Of a DNA stretch of 64,000 bases, positions 52,263 to 60,702 are shown piece by piece. The first letter of the stretch is position 1; each line of letters starts with the position of its first letter. A model generated the notes under the pieces. It was not told the origin of the DNA, made no database searches, and was given only the letters and a program-made list of their open reading frames with translations. The stretch is from Ancylobacter pratisalsi. Its GTDB lineage: Bacteria; Pseudomonadota; Alphaproteobacteria; Rhizobiales; Xanthobacteraceae. Location: contig NZ_CP048630.1 of the NCBI RefSeq assembly GCF_010669125.1, forward strand, positions 4,522,001-4,586,000, written 5' to 3'. The translations under genes were made by a program, and so were the position numbers.

Positions 52263-55030
52263 TTCATCGCCTCCTGGTCCTGGTGGCTACGGTCGGTTTC
52301 GGTGGAAGGCGGTTCTGCCTGAATCGAGGGTGCATGTGGTGATTCCACCATGTCCGCCGTCGCTTCGGTGGTGCGGGGCGTGTGCTCGCCACTGACCAGT
52401 TTAGCTCCCTCGAATCTCAGAACCTGATCGAACATCGACACATCATCCTCGGCCGACTGCGTGATGATGACCGTCTTTCCAGCCTGGGCCTCCAGTATAT
52501 TCTCCATGATCATATGCGCCTCCGACGCCCCAAAGCTAGAGAGGGCGTCGTCGAGAATGAGAATATCAGGGTGCCGCAACATGGCGCGCGCCAATTGGAT
52601 GGTCGCGCGCTGCTGGACGGAAAGCAGGCGGCCGCCCGGCCCGGCCTCCTGGTCGAGGCCCTTGGAGACGATGAACGCCTCCAGCCCGAGCTCGGTCATC
52701 ACCGCCGCCGCCGCCGCGACCAGCCGCTCGCGGGCATGGGCCTTGCCGTAGCGGATGCGGCCGAACAGCAGGTTGTCGCGGATCGAGGCGCCCGGCATCA
52801 GACGCTTGGGATCATAGAACTCGATTTCGCCGACATCCTGCGCCGGCAGGAACTGCCGGAAGCTGCGCCGCGCGCGCAGCACGCGCTCAACCAGCCGGTC
52901 ATCCATCAGATTCAGGCGGTGGCGCGGCTCGATATACATCAGCGCGTAGCCGATGAGCTTGTCGCGCACGTCCGGCGGAAGCTGGCGGCGCTGGCCGCGT
53001 TGCCAGGCGGATTCGACCTTCGGCCAGATCTCGCCCAGCTCGGAATCGTCGATGAACGAATAGCGCTCGCGCAGCGGATTGTTGGCCGCCAGGCCCTGGA
53101 ACGCTTCCGCCACGGTTTCCACCATCTTCAGGCCGATCTCGGTCAGCGGCCCGGACAGCGCCTCCGCCGAGATGATGGAGCGCACGAAGGGGTCCTGCGC
53201 CAGATTCTCGGGCGTGAAGCGGTGCCCGACCGACACGCCGAACAGCAAGTTCTCGCCAATGGTGGCGTTGGTGTTGAAGCGCCTGGGCTGGAACGCCTCG
53301 ACATAGTCGACGATGCCAAGCTCGGCGAAACGAGCCAGAATGGCGCTGCGGGCATCCACCATCCGCGCGGCGATGTCCTCGGGCACATCCGAGCCGAGCC
53401 GGCTCTGCATGCCGACGCGGTACACCTCGTCATAGCCGCGCACCACGCGCAGCGCGGTGATGATGGCGGCGTTGAGATGCTCGGGGCCTTCCAGGTCGAG
53501 CGCGCCATAGTCGACCCAGTCGGTATCCGGCGAGACGATCGGGTTGTCGGTCATCAGCGCCTCGTCGCGCCAGTAGCGCTCGAAGGCGTTCTTCGGTTCC
53601 TCCGGCGCCGGCGCCGCGCGCCGCAGCGCGAGCACGAGATTGTCGCGAATGGTGCCCGACATGATGTAGGGCTCGCCGGTCAGATACAGCAGCACCGCGC
53701 TCGCGGCACGGTCCGACATGGCCGCGAGTTCCTGTCCGCCCAGGGTGATGCTGCCCTGATAGTCCGTGATCTGGCGCCCCAGCACCTTCGGCAGGATGTC
53801 GCGGCCGCTGCCGGCCGAACCGACCACGGCCACACGCCCCGGCCGGGTGATGGCCGTGGACATGCGGTCGATCTGCACCAGACCGCGCCCGTTGACGACG
53901 CGCACGCCCACCATCGTGAACGGCGCATCGGCCGGGATCGGCTCGGGCTCGCTTTCGGGTTCCTCGCTGAGCAGGAAGTCCTTGGCGAAGGCCCCGACCA
54001 CCTGCTCGTATTTCACGGTCACGTCGGCGCGCTGCTGGTCCCAGTCGATCAGCTCCTTGATCGGGCCGGGCAAGTCGCGATAGGCGGCGATGACGGCGAC
54101 GAGCTGGCCGATGTCCAGCCGCCCCTGCAGGGCGAGATAGCCGCCCACCGTGTAGAAGATGAAGGGGGTGAGCTGCGCCAGCAGGTTGTTGAGGTACTTC
54201 ACCGCGAATTTGCGGCGGTAGAGCCGCAGGCGGATGTCGAACAGCGTGCCCAGCCGCTTGCCGATCTCGGACGCGCTGTAGCGCGTGACGCCATAGGCAT
54301 GCAGCGCCGGCGCCGCCTCGATCATCTCGCCGATGCGTCCGGCGAGCACGCGCGATTCCAGCTGGCGCATCCGGCCGAGACGGATCTGCTCGCGCCGCAG
54401 ATGCGGAATGACGATGCCCTGCACGAGGATGAGCAGCAGCGCCAACGTGCCCAGCCACATGTTCTGCGCCAGGATGAACGCCATGGCGGTGATCGCCTGG
54501 GTGCCGAGGAAGGCCGGCGTGATGAACGCCTCGCCGAAGAAGCCACCGATGGGCTCCACCTCGTCCTTGATCATGCTGGTGACTTCGGCGGGCTTGGTGG
54601 TGCGCACATCCTCCGGACGGAAGCGCATCACCATCGAGAACAGCTCGAAGCGCAGACGGCGCAGCATGCGCTCGCCGAGAATGCCCTTGCGGATGTTGAT
54701 GACGTATTTGAACCAGCCGTTGATCAGCGTGAGCACGAGGAACAGCATGCTCAGCGCCAGCAGGTACGGCAGCTGGGCGAACATCCATCCGTCGGAGATC
54801 TGGAAGCTGTAACCGCCCAGGAAACTCGGCAGTGAAAAGGTGAAGTCGAACAGCAGGGCCTTGTCCTGGCCATGGGCGAACACGCTGCCCTGGATGGCCT
54901 CGTTGACGATGCGCTTGGGCACGTCGAGAGACCACCAGTAGAACGGCAGCGAGCCGACCACGAAGCAGAGAACAATGATCTGTTCGCGCCGGCTGTGCTG
55001 CCAGACGTAATGGAAGAAGTTGACGTACAA
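52259..55030 (-). CDS. Degenerate ABC-exporter-like membrane protein with a greatly expanded nucleotide-binding domain
   Basis: The 923-residue protein starts at TTG 55030 (AGAGG ten bases upstream). Residues 18-325 form an ABC-exporter-type membrane domain (about six helices; LRFELFSMVMRFRPEDVRTTKPAEVTSMI). The NBD is abnormal. Walker A is GSAGSGRD (404-411), lacking the catalytic Lys-Ser/Thr. The exporter motif 'GTIRENL..G' appears three times (GTIRDNLVL 459-467, ATIGENLLF 589-597, ASIRDNLLF 748-756). The signature is LLSVQQRATIQLARAML (802-818). Walker B ILILDDAL ends in Asp where Glu is expected. The H-loop His is replaced (VIITQSA). About 340 residues thus lie between first Q-loop and signature instead of some 60. 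It probably does not hydrolyse ATP normally. It heads the leftward operon. Confidence 0.8.
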   Translation of the reverse strand: MYVNFFHYVWQHSRREQIIVLCFVVGSLPFYWWSLDVPKRIVNEAIQGSVFAHGQDKALLFDFTFSLPSFLGGYSFQISDGWMFAQLPYLLALSMLFLVLTLINGWFKYVINIRKGILGERMLRRLRFELFSMVMRFRPEDVRTTKPAEVTSMIKDEVEPIGGFFGEAFITPAFLGTQAITAMAFILAQNMWLGTLALLLILVQGIVIPHLRREQIRLGRMRQLESRVLAGRIGEMIEAAPALHAYGVTRYSASEIGKRLGTLFDIRLRLYRRKFAVKYLNNLLAQLTPFIFYTVGGYLALQGRLDIGQLVAVIAAYRDLPGPIKELIDWDQQRADVTVKYEQVVGAFAKDFLLSEEPESEPEPIPADAPFTMVGVRVVNGRGLVQIDRMSTAITRPGRVAVVGSAGSGRDILPKVLGRQITDYQGSITLGGQELAAMSDRAASAVLLYLTGEPYIMSGTIRDNLVLALRRAAPAPEEPKNAFERYWRDEALMTDNPIVSPDTDWVDYGALDLEGPEHLNAAIITALRVVRGYDEVYRVGMQSRLGSDVPEDIAARMVDARSAILARFAELGIVDYVEAFQPRRFNTNATIGENLLFGVSVGHRFTPENLAQDPFVRSIISAEALSGPLTEIGLKMVETVAEAFQGLAANNPLRERYSFIDDSELGEIWPKVESAWQRGQRRQLPPDVRDKLIGYALMYIEPRHRLNLMDDRLVERVLRARRSFRQFLPAQDVGEIEFYDPKRLMPGASIRDNLLFGRIRYGKAHARERLVAAAAAVMTELGLEAFIVSKGLDQEAGPGGRLLSVQQRATIQLARAMLRHPDILILDDALSSFGASEAHMIMENILEAQAGKTVIITQSAEDDVSMFDQVLRFEGAKLVSGEHTPRTTEATADMVESPHAPSIQAEPPSTETDRSHQDQEAMK

Positions 55031-55154
55031 GGCCTTTACGCCTCTTGAAAGCGGAAGCTAGGATCGGTGGACACAGATAGGCACGGACTCACTCACGCGC
55101 ATGCCGGATCACCATTTAATGACGATACTAGCATGATTAGCGAGACTTAGCCGT

Positions 55155-56126
55155 ATGCTGGAACGGTTCCGATCGCCCCTCGCCGGCGTGTTTCTGTCTG
55201 CGTTCACGCTCTCCGGCCTGCTGTCGGCACCCGTCGGCGCGCAACCGGCCGATGGCCGCGACATGGTGCTGTTCGACGGCTTCGAGGGCACCACCTTCGC
55301 GCCGGGCGGCGGGCTCTACTACAAGAACAACCACGAACAGGGCGCGGGCTCCTACAGCTTCGAAACCGAGGTCGTGCGTTCCGGCAAGCAGGCGATCGAC
55401 CTTTCGGTGCGTCCGCAGTGCAAGAAGGTCAACGGCCTGTGCAGCGAGCGCGCCGAGGTGTGGGAGAAACCCGAAGTGCTCGTGCTCTATGGCGAGCCTG
55501 TCTGGTACGCCTTCTCGATGCAGATGGCGCAGCCCATTCCAACCGAACGCCATCGCTATGTGATGGCGCAGTGGAAGCGCGAGATCGAGCCGGGCGCCGA
55601 TGGCGACTACAGCCCGCTGCTGGCGCTGCGCATGATCGACGGCCGGGTCGCGGTGACGGTCGATACCGACATGGCGACCTACAAGGCCACCGGCTGCCAG
55701 CCCGGCGACGCGCCCGCTTCGCCACCCGACGAATATTCCCAGTTCCGCTCGCTCATAGCCCTGGCGCCGGGACATGAGGATGCCGTGGCCGCCGGCTTTC
55801 CCGGCTGCACCAGCGACCAGCGGGTGACGCGGCGCGGCGGCGAGATTCCCGCGCTCGATTCGGGCTGGATCGATTTCGTGTTCCAGGTGAAACCCGGCCC
55901 GAACGGCGATGGACGGATCGACGTGCTCGCCAATGGCGCCTGGGTCGCGACCGTGGAAGGCGCGATCGGCCACGAGGGCGACGGCCTTGGCGACCACATG
56001 TACTTCAAGTTCGGCCCCTACCGGGCCGGCCAGACGGGGGAGTGGCGGATCTATTACGACAATTTCCGCCGCGGGCCGCACTGCACCGACGTCGCCCCGG
56101 AAGCGGTGTGCGCGCAGGTGAAGTGA
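55155..56126 (+). CDS. Secreted polysaccharide lyase (heparin-lyase-I-like)
   Basis: The 323-residue protein has a signal peptide (GVFLSAFTLSGLLSAPVGAQP) and a jelly-roll lyase pattern: MVLFDGFEGTTFAPGG, SFETEVVRSGKQAIDLSVR, WYAFSMQMAQPI, WIDFVFQVKPGPNGDGRIDVLANG and YFKFGPYRAG...WRIYYDNFRRG, which I associate with the Polysacc_lyase (PF14099-like) family. Such enzymes cut uronic-acid polymers by beta-elimination. It is transcribed divergently from the ABC-like/cyclase operon and converges on a UDP-sugar dehydrogenase gene, consistent with trimming or release of a uronic-acid-containing polysaccharide made by this locus. Confidence 0.8.
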   Translation: MLERFRSPLAGVFLSAFTLSGLLSAPVGAQPADGRDMVLFDGFEGTTFAPGGGLYYKNNHEQGAGSYSFETEVVRSGKQAIDLSVRPQCKKVNGLCSERAEVWEKPEVLVLYGEPVWYAFSMQMAQPIPTERHRYVMAQWKREIEPGADGDYSPLLALRMIDGRVAVTVDTDMATYKATGCQPGDAPASPPDEYSQFRSLIALAPGHEDAVAAGFPGCTSDQRVTRRGGEIPALDSGWIDFVFQVKPGPNGDGRIDVLANGAWVATVEGAIGHEGDGLGDHMYFKFGPYRAGQTGEWRIYYDNFRRGPHCTDVAPEAVCAQVK

Positions 56127-56153
56127 GTGCCCCTCGGTCGAGCGCGTCGAGGC

Positions 56154-57527
56154 TCACGCCTTGAGCAGGCGCTCCACCGGCAGGCCCAGGCGGGTGAAGA
56201 CGTTGCGGGTGTCGACCACCACCCGCGCATGGGCGGCGACAAGGGCGTAGTCGACCTCGTCATGGTCGGTGGCGACAAGCACCGCATCGAAGCCGGCGAC
56301 CGCCTCGGGGGTGAGAGCGATCGAGCGCTTGCCGTTCAGGCGCTGGTGGCGCCGGGTGGAGGGCAGCGCGGCGACGAAGGGGTCATGGAATTCGCACAGC
56401 CCGCCGCGCTCGTCGATCAGCTCCATCAGCTTCAGCGCCGGGCTCTCGCGCACATCGTCGACGTTCTTTTTGTAGGCGACGCCGAGCACGAGGATGCGCG
56501 CGCCCGACAGCCCTCGCCCACCCAGTGTGTCCAGCGCCTCCGCGAGGCGATCGACGACGTGATAGGGCATGCGGGTGTTGATCTGGCCCGCCAGTTCGAT
56601 GAAGCGGGTCTCGATGTCGAACTCCCGCGCCTTCCAGGTGAGGTAGAACGGATCGATCGGGATGCAGTGCCCGCCAAGGCCGGGGCCGGGATAGAACGGC
56701 ATGAAGCCGAACGGCTTGGTGCCGGCGGCCTCGATCACCTCCCAGATGTCGATGCCCATGGCGCCGTAGACGGTCTTCAGCTCGTTCACCAGCGCGATAT
56801 TGACCGAGCGGAAGATGTTCTCGGTGAGCTTCACCGCCTCGGCGACCTGGGTGGAGGACACCGGCACGACCCGCGACACCAGCGGGGCGTAGAGCGCCTG
56901 CGCCAACGCACCGGCCACTTCGCCATCGCCGCCGACGACCTTCGGGATGGTCGCGGTGGAGTAGCTGGCATTGCCGGGATCCTCGCGCTCCGGCGAAAAG
57001 GCGAGGAAGACGTCGCGCCCCGCCTTGAGACCGGTTTCCTCAAGGATCGGCTTCACCACTTCCACCGTGGTGCCGGGCCAGGTGGTGGATTCCAGCACCA
57101 CGATCTGGCCCGGCCGCAGGGTGCGGGCGATGGCGCGGGCGGTGTCGATGACAAAGGACAGGTCCGGCTCGCGCTGGCGGGTGAGCGGGGTCGGCACGCA
57201 GACGATGAGCGCGTCGCACGCGCCGAGCCGCGCGAAATCCTGCGTGACGTCGAAGCGCGAAGTGGCCAGCGCCGCCTCCATGCGCGCGCCCGGAATGTAC
57301 TTGATGACCTGCCGGCCGGCGGCGATTTCGGCGACCCGCTTCGGATTGATGTCGAAGCCGATCACCGGGAACCCGGCCTCAACCGCCACCAGCGCCAGCG
57401 GAAGGCCGACATAGCCGAGGCCGATGACACCGATCACCGCTTCCTTCGCCGCGATGCGCGCTTCGAGGACGGCGGCGGGGCTGGCTTCAATGTTCATCGG
57501 GGAACTCGGTTCGGGGAACGCAGTCAT
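56154..57527 (-). CDS. UDP-N-acetyl-hexosamine 6-dehydrogenase (WbpA/TviB/WecC-like)
   Basis: The 457-residue UDP-sugar dehydrogenase has the NAD Rossmann motif IGVIGLGYVGLPLALV, ALIVCVPTPL, the FSPEREDPGN substrate loop, KLTENIFRSVNIALVNEL (catalytic Lys region) and the catalytic Cys in GPGLGGHCIPIDPFYL. The C-terminal UDP-binding domain includes VLGVAYKKNVDDVRESPALKLMELI. The 'SPER(E/I)DPGN' wording is seen in the HexNAc dehydrogenase branch. It would supply a UDP-uronic acid for the polysaccharide assembled by the nearby glycosyltransferases. An alternative start (MNIEASP) lies 10 residues inside. Confidence 0.93.
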   Translation of the reverse strand: MTAFPEPSSPMNIEASPAAVLEARIAAKEAVIGVIGLGYVGLPLALVAVEAGFPVIGFDINPKRVAEIAAGRQVIKYIPGARMEAALATSRFDVTQDFARLGACDALIVCVPTPLTRQREPDLSFVIDTARAIARTLRPGQIVVLESTTWPGTTVEVVKPILEETGLKAGRDVFLAFSPEREDPGNASYSTATIPKVVGGDGEVAGALAQALYAPLVSRVVPVSSTQVAEAVKLTENIFRSVNIALVNELKTVYGAMGIDIWEVIEAAGTKPFGFMPFYPGPGLGGHCIPIDPFYLTWKAREFDIETRFIELAGQINTRMPYHVVDRLAEALDTLGGRGLSGARILVLGVAYKKNVDDVRESPALKLMELIDERGGLCEFHDPFVAALPSTRRHQRLNGKRSIALTPEAVAGFDAVLVATDHDEVDYALVAAHARVVVDTRNVFTRLGLPVERLLKA

Positions 57528-57591
57528 TGCGGGGCTGGTCTAGCCTCGCCGTCGTCGCGGCACAATCGCTGCCAGCACCGGCCTTGCGCGA

Positions 57592-58380
57592 TCACCCGAT
57601 GCGGGGCGGCGGGGGATGACCGGCGACCAGCAGCAGGTCGCTTTCATCCTTGAGGGTGACGCCGGTGAGGCGGCGGGCCAGCGCCTCTTTCAGCAGCCAT
57701 ACCAGCTTGAAGGCGGCGGCATCGAAGGAGAGCCCATCGCCGCGCACGTTCGAGATGCAGTTGCGCTCCGCATCCGAGCGCCCGACCTTCGGCGCGAAGG
57801 TCAGGTAGAGGCCGAGACTGTCCGGCGAGGAAAGGCCCGGCCGCTCGCCGATAAGCACCACGACCGCTTTCGCCCCAAGCAGTTCGCCAACCTCATCGCC
57901 AAGCGCGACACGCGCCTGGGAGGCAATGACCACCGGCCCGAGGCGCCAGCCCTCCCCGGCGATGCGCGCCTTGAGGGCGGACAGAAAGCCATGCGCCTGC
58001 GCATGGATGGCGGTGGAAGACAGGCCGTCGGCGACGACGATGACCAGATCGGGCGCGGTATCCCTGAACGGCGCGAGAGCGGCACGGCCCGCCTCGGACA
58101 GTTTGCGACCGAGATCGGGGCGGCGCAGATAGGCATCGCGCGCAGGAGCGGCAGAGGTCACCTGCACCGCCTCAAGGCCAAGCTCAGTGATCTCACCGGC
58201 GATTTTTTCCGAATCGAACGGTGTGTGCACCGCGTCGCGGGCCTGGGCATGGGCCAAGGCGAAGCGCAGCACCTCGCGCGTGGGCAGGCCTGCCCCGGCG
58301 CGGCCGAGCGCGATGCGGGCGGGTGTGGCGCCGGCGAGCTTGAGCCAGGCATCCTCGATGACGTAGGCGTCCTTGGTCAT
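57592..58380 (-). CDS. eutC: Ethanolamine ammonia-lyase, small subunit
   Basis: The 262-residue protein matches EutC: ARIALGRAGAGLPTREVLRFALAHAQARDAVHTPFD near the N-terminus, DLVIVVADGLSSTAIHAQ, GDEVGELLGAKAVVVLIGERPGLSSPDSLGLYLTFAP (B12-binding region) and RNCISNVR. With EutB it converts ethanolamine to acetaldehyde and ammonia using adenosylcobalamin. It lies 10 bases after eutB. No microcompartment shell or eutGJ genes are adjacent, so this is the simple cytosolic pathway seen in many non-enteric bacteria. Confidence 0.95.
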   Translation of the reverse strand: MTKDAYVIEDAWLKLAGATPARIALGRAGAGLPTREVLRFALAHAQARDAVHTPFDSEKIAGEITELGLEAVQVTSAAPARDAYLRRPDLGRKLSEAGRAALAPFRDTAPDLVIVVADGLSSTAIHAQAHGFLSALKARIAGEGWRLGPVVIASQARVALGDEVGELLGAKAVVVLIGERPGLSSPDSLGLYLTFAPKVGRSDAERNCISNVRGDGLSFDAAAFKLVWLLKEALARRLTGVTLKDESDLLLVAGHPPPPRIG

Positions 58381-58390
58381 CCGCGCGTCC

Positions 58391-59785
58391 TCACGCGGCG
58401 AGGTGCGGCGCGAACGCCAGCAACGGGCTGGAACCGCCCTGCGGCCGCAGCCGCCCGTCCGGCCCGGTGATGCCCATGGATTGCAGCCATTGCTCGAACT
58501 CCGGCGCGCGCTTGAGGCCCAGCACGTCGCGCAGGTAGAGCTGGTCGTGGAACGAGGTGGACTGGTAGTTCAGCATCACGTCGTCGGAGCCGGGAATGCC
58601 CATGATGTAGGTCACGCCCGCCGCGCCGAGCAGGGTCATCAGCGTGTCCATGTCGTCCTGGTCAGCCTCGGCGTGGTTGGTGTAGCAGACGTCGCAGCCC
58701 AGCGGCACGCCCATCAGCTTGCCGCAGAAATGGTCTTCCAGCCCGGCGCGGATGATCTGCTTGCCATCATACAGATATTCCGGCCCGATGAAGCCGACGA
58801 CCGTGTTGACCAGCAACGGCTTGAAGGGGCGGCACACCGCATAGGCGCGCGCTTCCAGCGTCTGCTGGTCGACCCCGTGATGAGCGTTGGCGGAGAGCGC
58901 GGAGCCCTGCCCGGTCTCGAAATACATCACATTGTCGCCGAGCGTGCCGCGCTTGAGCGACAGCGCCGCCTCATAGCCTTCCTGAAGCGTCGCCAGCGAG
59001 ATGCCGAAGGAGGTGTTGGCGCCCTCAGTGCCGGCAACGGACTGGAAGACGAGGTCGACCGGGACGCCGCGATTGATCACCTCGGTGGAGGTGGTGACAT
59101 GGGTCAGCACGCACGACTGGGTGGGGATCTCGAAGCGCTGGATGACATCGTCGACCAGCTTGAGGAGATCGCTCAGCACCGGCAGGCTGTCGGACGCCGG
59201 ATTGATGCCGATCACAGCATCGCCGCAGCCATACAGCAGGCCATCGAGAATCGAGGCGGTGATGCCGGCGCGGTCGTCGGTGGGGTGATTGGGCTGAAGC
59301 CGCACCGCCATGGTGCCCGGCAGGCCGATGGTGTTGCGGAACCTGGTGACCACCCGGCATTTGCGGGCGACCGCGATCAGGTCCTGATTGCGCATCAGCT
59401 TCGACACCGCCGCCGCCATTTCCGGGGTGATGCCCGGCGCCAGCGCGGCGAGAGACTGGGCGTTGGCGGCATCGGACAGCAGGAAATCGCGAAAGTCGCC
59501 GACCATCATGTGCGAGACCGGCGCGAAGGCGGCGGCATCATGGGTGTCGAGGATCAGGCGCGTGACCTCGTCGCTCTCATAGGGCACCAGCGCCTCGGTC
59601 AGGAAGGTCGCGAGCGGCACCTCGGCGAGGCACATCCGGGCGGCGACGTTTTCCTCGGCCGAACTCGCCGCCACGCCCGCCAGCATGTCGCCCGAGCGGA
59701 TCGGAGTCGCCTTGGCCATCAGTTCCTTCAGGTCGCGGAAGACATAGGACTGCGAACCGACGAGATGACGATAAACCATGGACAT
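58391..59785 (-). CDS. eutB: Ethanolamine ammonia-lyase, large subunit
   Basis: Start MSMVYRHLV (ATG 59785, GAGG just upstream) gives 464 residues, the normal size; an 11-residue longer frame begins in poor context. Family marks are FRDLKELMAKATPIRSGD, DAVIGINPASDS, NVMYFETGQGSALSANAHHG, NTVVGFIGPEYLYDGKQI and VCYTNHAEADQDDMDTL, which line the TIM-barrel active site. It is the catalytic subunit of adenosylcobalamin-dependent ethanolamine deamination and forms an operon with eutC. No eutA reactivase is visible in this window. Confidence 0.96.
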   Translation of the reverse strand: MSMVYRHLVGSQSYVFRDLKELMAKATPIRSGDMLAGVAASSAEENVAARMCLAEVPLATFLTEALVPYESDEVTRLILDTHDAAAFAPVSHMMVGDFRDFLLSDAANAQSLAALAPGITPEMAAAVSKLMRNQDLIAVARKCRVVTRFRNTIGLPGTMAVRLQPNHPTDDRAGITASILDGLLYGCGDAVIGINPASDSLPVLSDLLKLVDDVIQRFEIPTQSCVLTHVTTSTEVINRGVPVDLVFQSVAGTEGANTSFGISLATLQEGYEAALSLKRGTLGDNVMYFETGQGSALSANAHHGVDQQTLEARAYAVCRPFKPLLVNTVVGFIGPEYLYDGKQIIRAGLEDHFCGKLMGVPLGCDVCYTNHAEADQDDMDTLMTLLGAAGVTYIMGIPGSDDVMLNYQSTSFHDQLYLRDVLGLKRAPEFEQWLQSMGITGPDGRLRPQGGSSPLLAFAPHLAA

Positions 59786-59955
59786 GCCTCGCGCGCGCCG
59801 TGACCGATCCGGCGCCATGGTCAGAATCTAACCTGCCCTACCGGAGCACGAAAGGGCCGCGTGCGCAGACCGGCTTTGTCATGGCGCAATGCATGCCACG
59901 CTGGACGGCCCGCGCCCGGACCGCTAGGACGCGCTCAAACAGGGAGACACGCGCC

Positions 59956-60702
59956 ATGGCCACCTTCATCCTCATCCACGGCTCCTGGCACTGGGGCGGC
60001 TGCTTCCAGAAGGTGGCGAACATTCTGGGCGCCGCCGGCCATTGCGTGATCGCCCCCGATCTCGCCAGCCACGGCTTCGACACCACGCCGACCGCCGCCG
60101 TCACCGACATCGCGATCTATGCCGCCCCGGCGCGCGAGGCGCTGGAGGCGATCGAGGGCAAGGCGATCCTGGTCGGCCACTCCGTGGGCGGGGCGACCTG
60201 CACCTGGCTCGGCGAGGAGATGCCCGAGCGCATCGCCGCGCTGGTGTACCTGACCGGCTTCATGGCGCCGAACGGCAAGAGCGCCCGCGACTTCGTGATG
60301 ACGCCGACCTATCTGAAGGATCCCGCGATCGTCGAGACGCAGGGAATGCTGCGGCTGGGCAAGGACGGGCTGGGGCTGGACCTGACCAAGCGCGACCTGA
60401 TCGCGCGCTCGCTTTATTCCGACTGCACCGCCCATGACATCGACCGGGCGCTGGCCAATCTCGTGCGCGTCACACCGCATGCGCCGTTCGCGACGGTGTC
60501 GGCGATCACGCCGAAGCGCTTCGGCAAGTTGAACCGGCACTATATCGAGTGCCTGAAGGACCACGGCCTGCCGCTGCCGGTGCAGCGCGAGATGCAGGCG
60601 GCGGTGCCGGGCGCGCAGGTGCACCAGCTCGACACCGGGCATTCCCCGTTCCTCAGCGCACCGGAAGCGTTGACGGAGATCCTGCTCGATATCGCCGGCT
60701 AG
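59956..60702 (+). CDS. Alpha/beta hydrolase (esterase/hydroxynitrile-lyase-like)
   Basis: Start MATFILIHGSWHWG (ATG 59956) gives 248 residues. The oxyanion HGSWHWGG motif, nucleophile elbow GHSVGG (Ser76) and C-terminal TGHSPF His form a plausible triad. The SHG..T region and overall size resemble the plant-type esterase / hydroxynitrile-lyase branch found in many proteobacteria. It is divergent from eutBC and its stop overlaps the stop of the convergent EAL gene (60699-60702). Substrate unknown. Confidence 0.85.
   Translation: MATFILIHGSWHWGGCFQKVANILGAAGHCVIAPDLASHGFDTTPTAAVTDIAIYAAPAREALEAIEGKAILVGHSVGGATCTWLGEEMPERIAALVYLTGFMAPNGKSARDFVMTPTYLKDPAIVETQGMLRLGKDGLGLDLTKRDLIARSLYSDCTAHDIDRALANLVRVTPHAPFATVSAITPKRFGKLNRHYIECLKDHGLPLPVQREMQAAVPGAQVHQLDTGHSPFLSAPEALTEILLDIAG

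Noticed and set aside
50109..52322. Rightward frame of 737 codons
   Set aside because: Antisense to the cyclase and cNMP-binding genes, whose catalytic and binding residues are intact.
52382..54835. Rightward frame of 817 codons
   Set aside because: Antisense shadow of the ABC-like gene; no recognisable domain.
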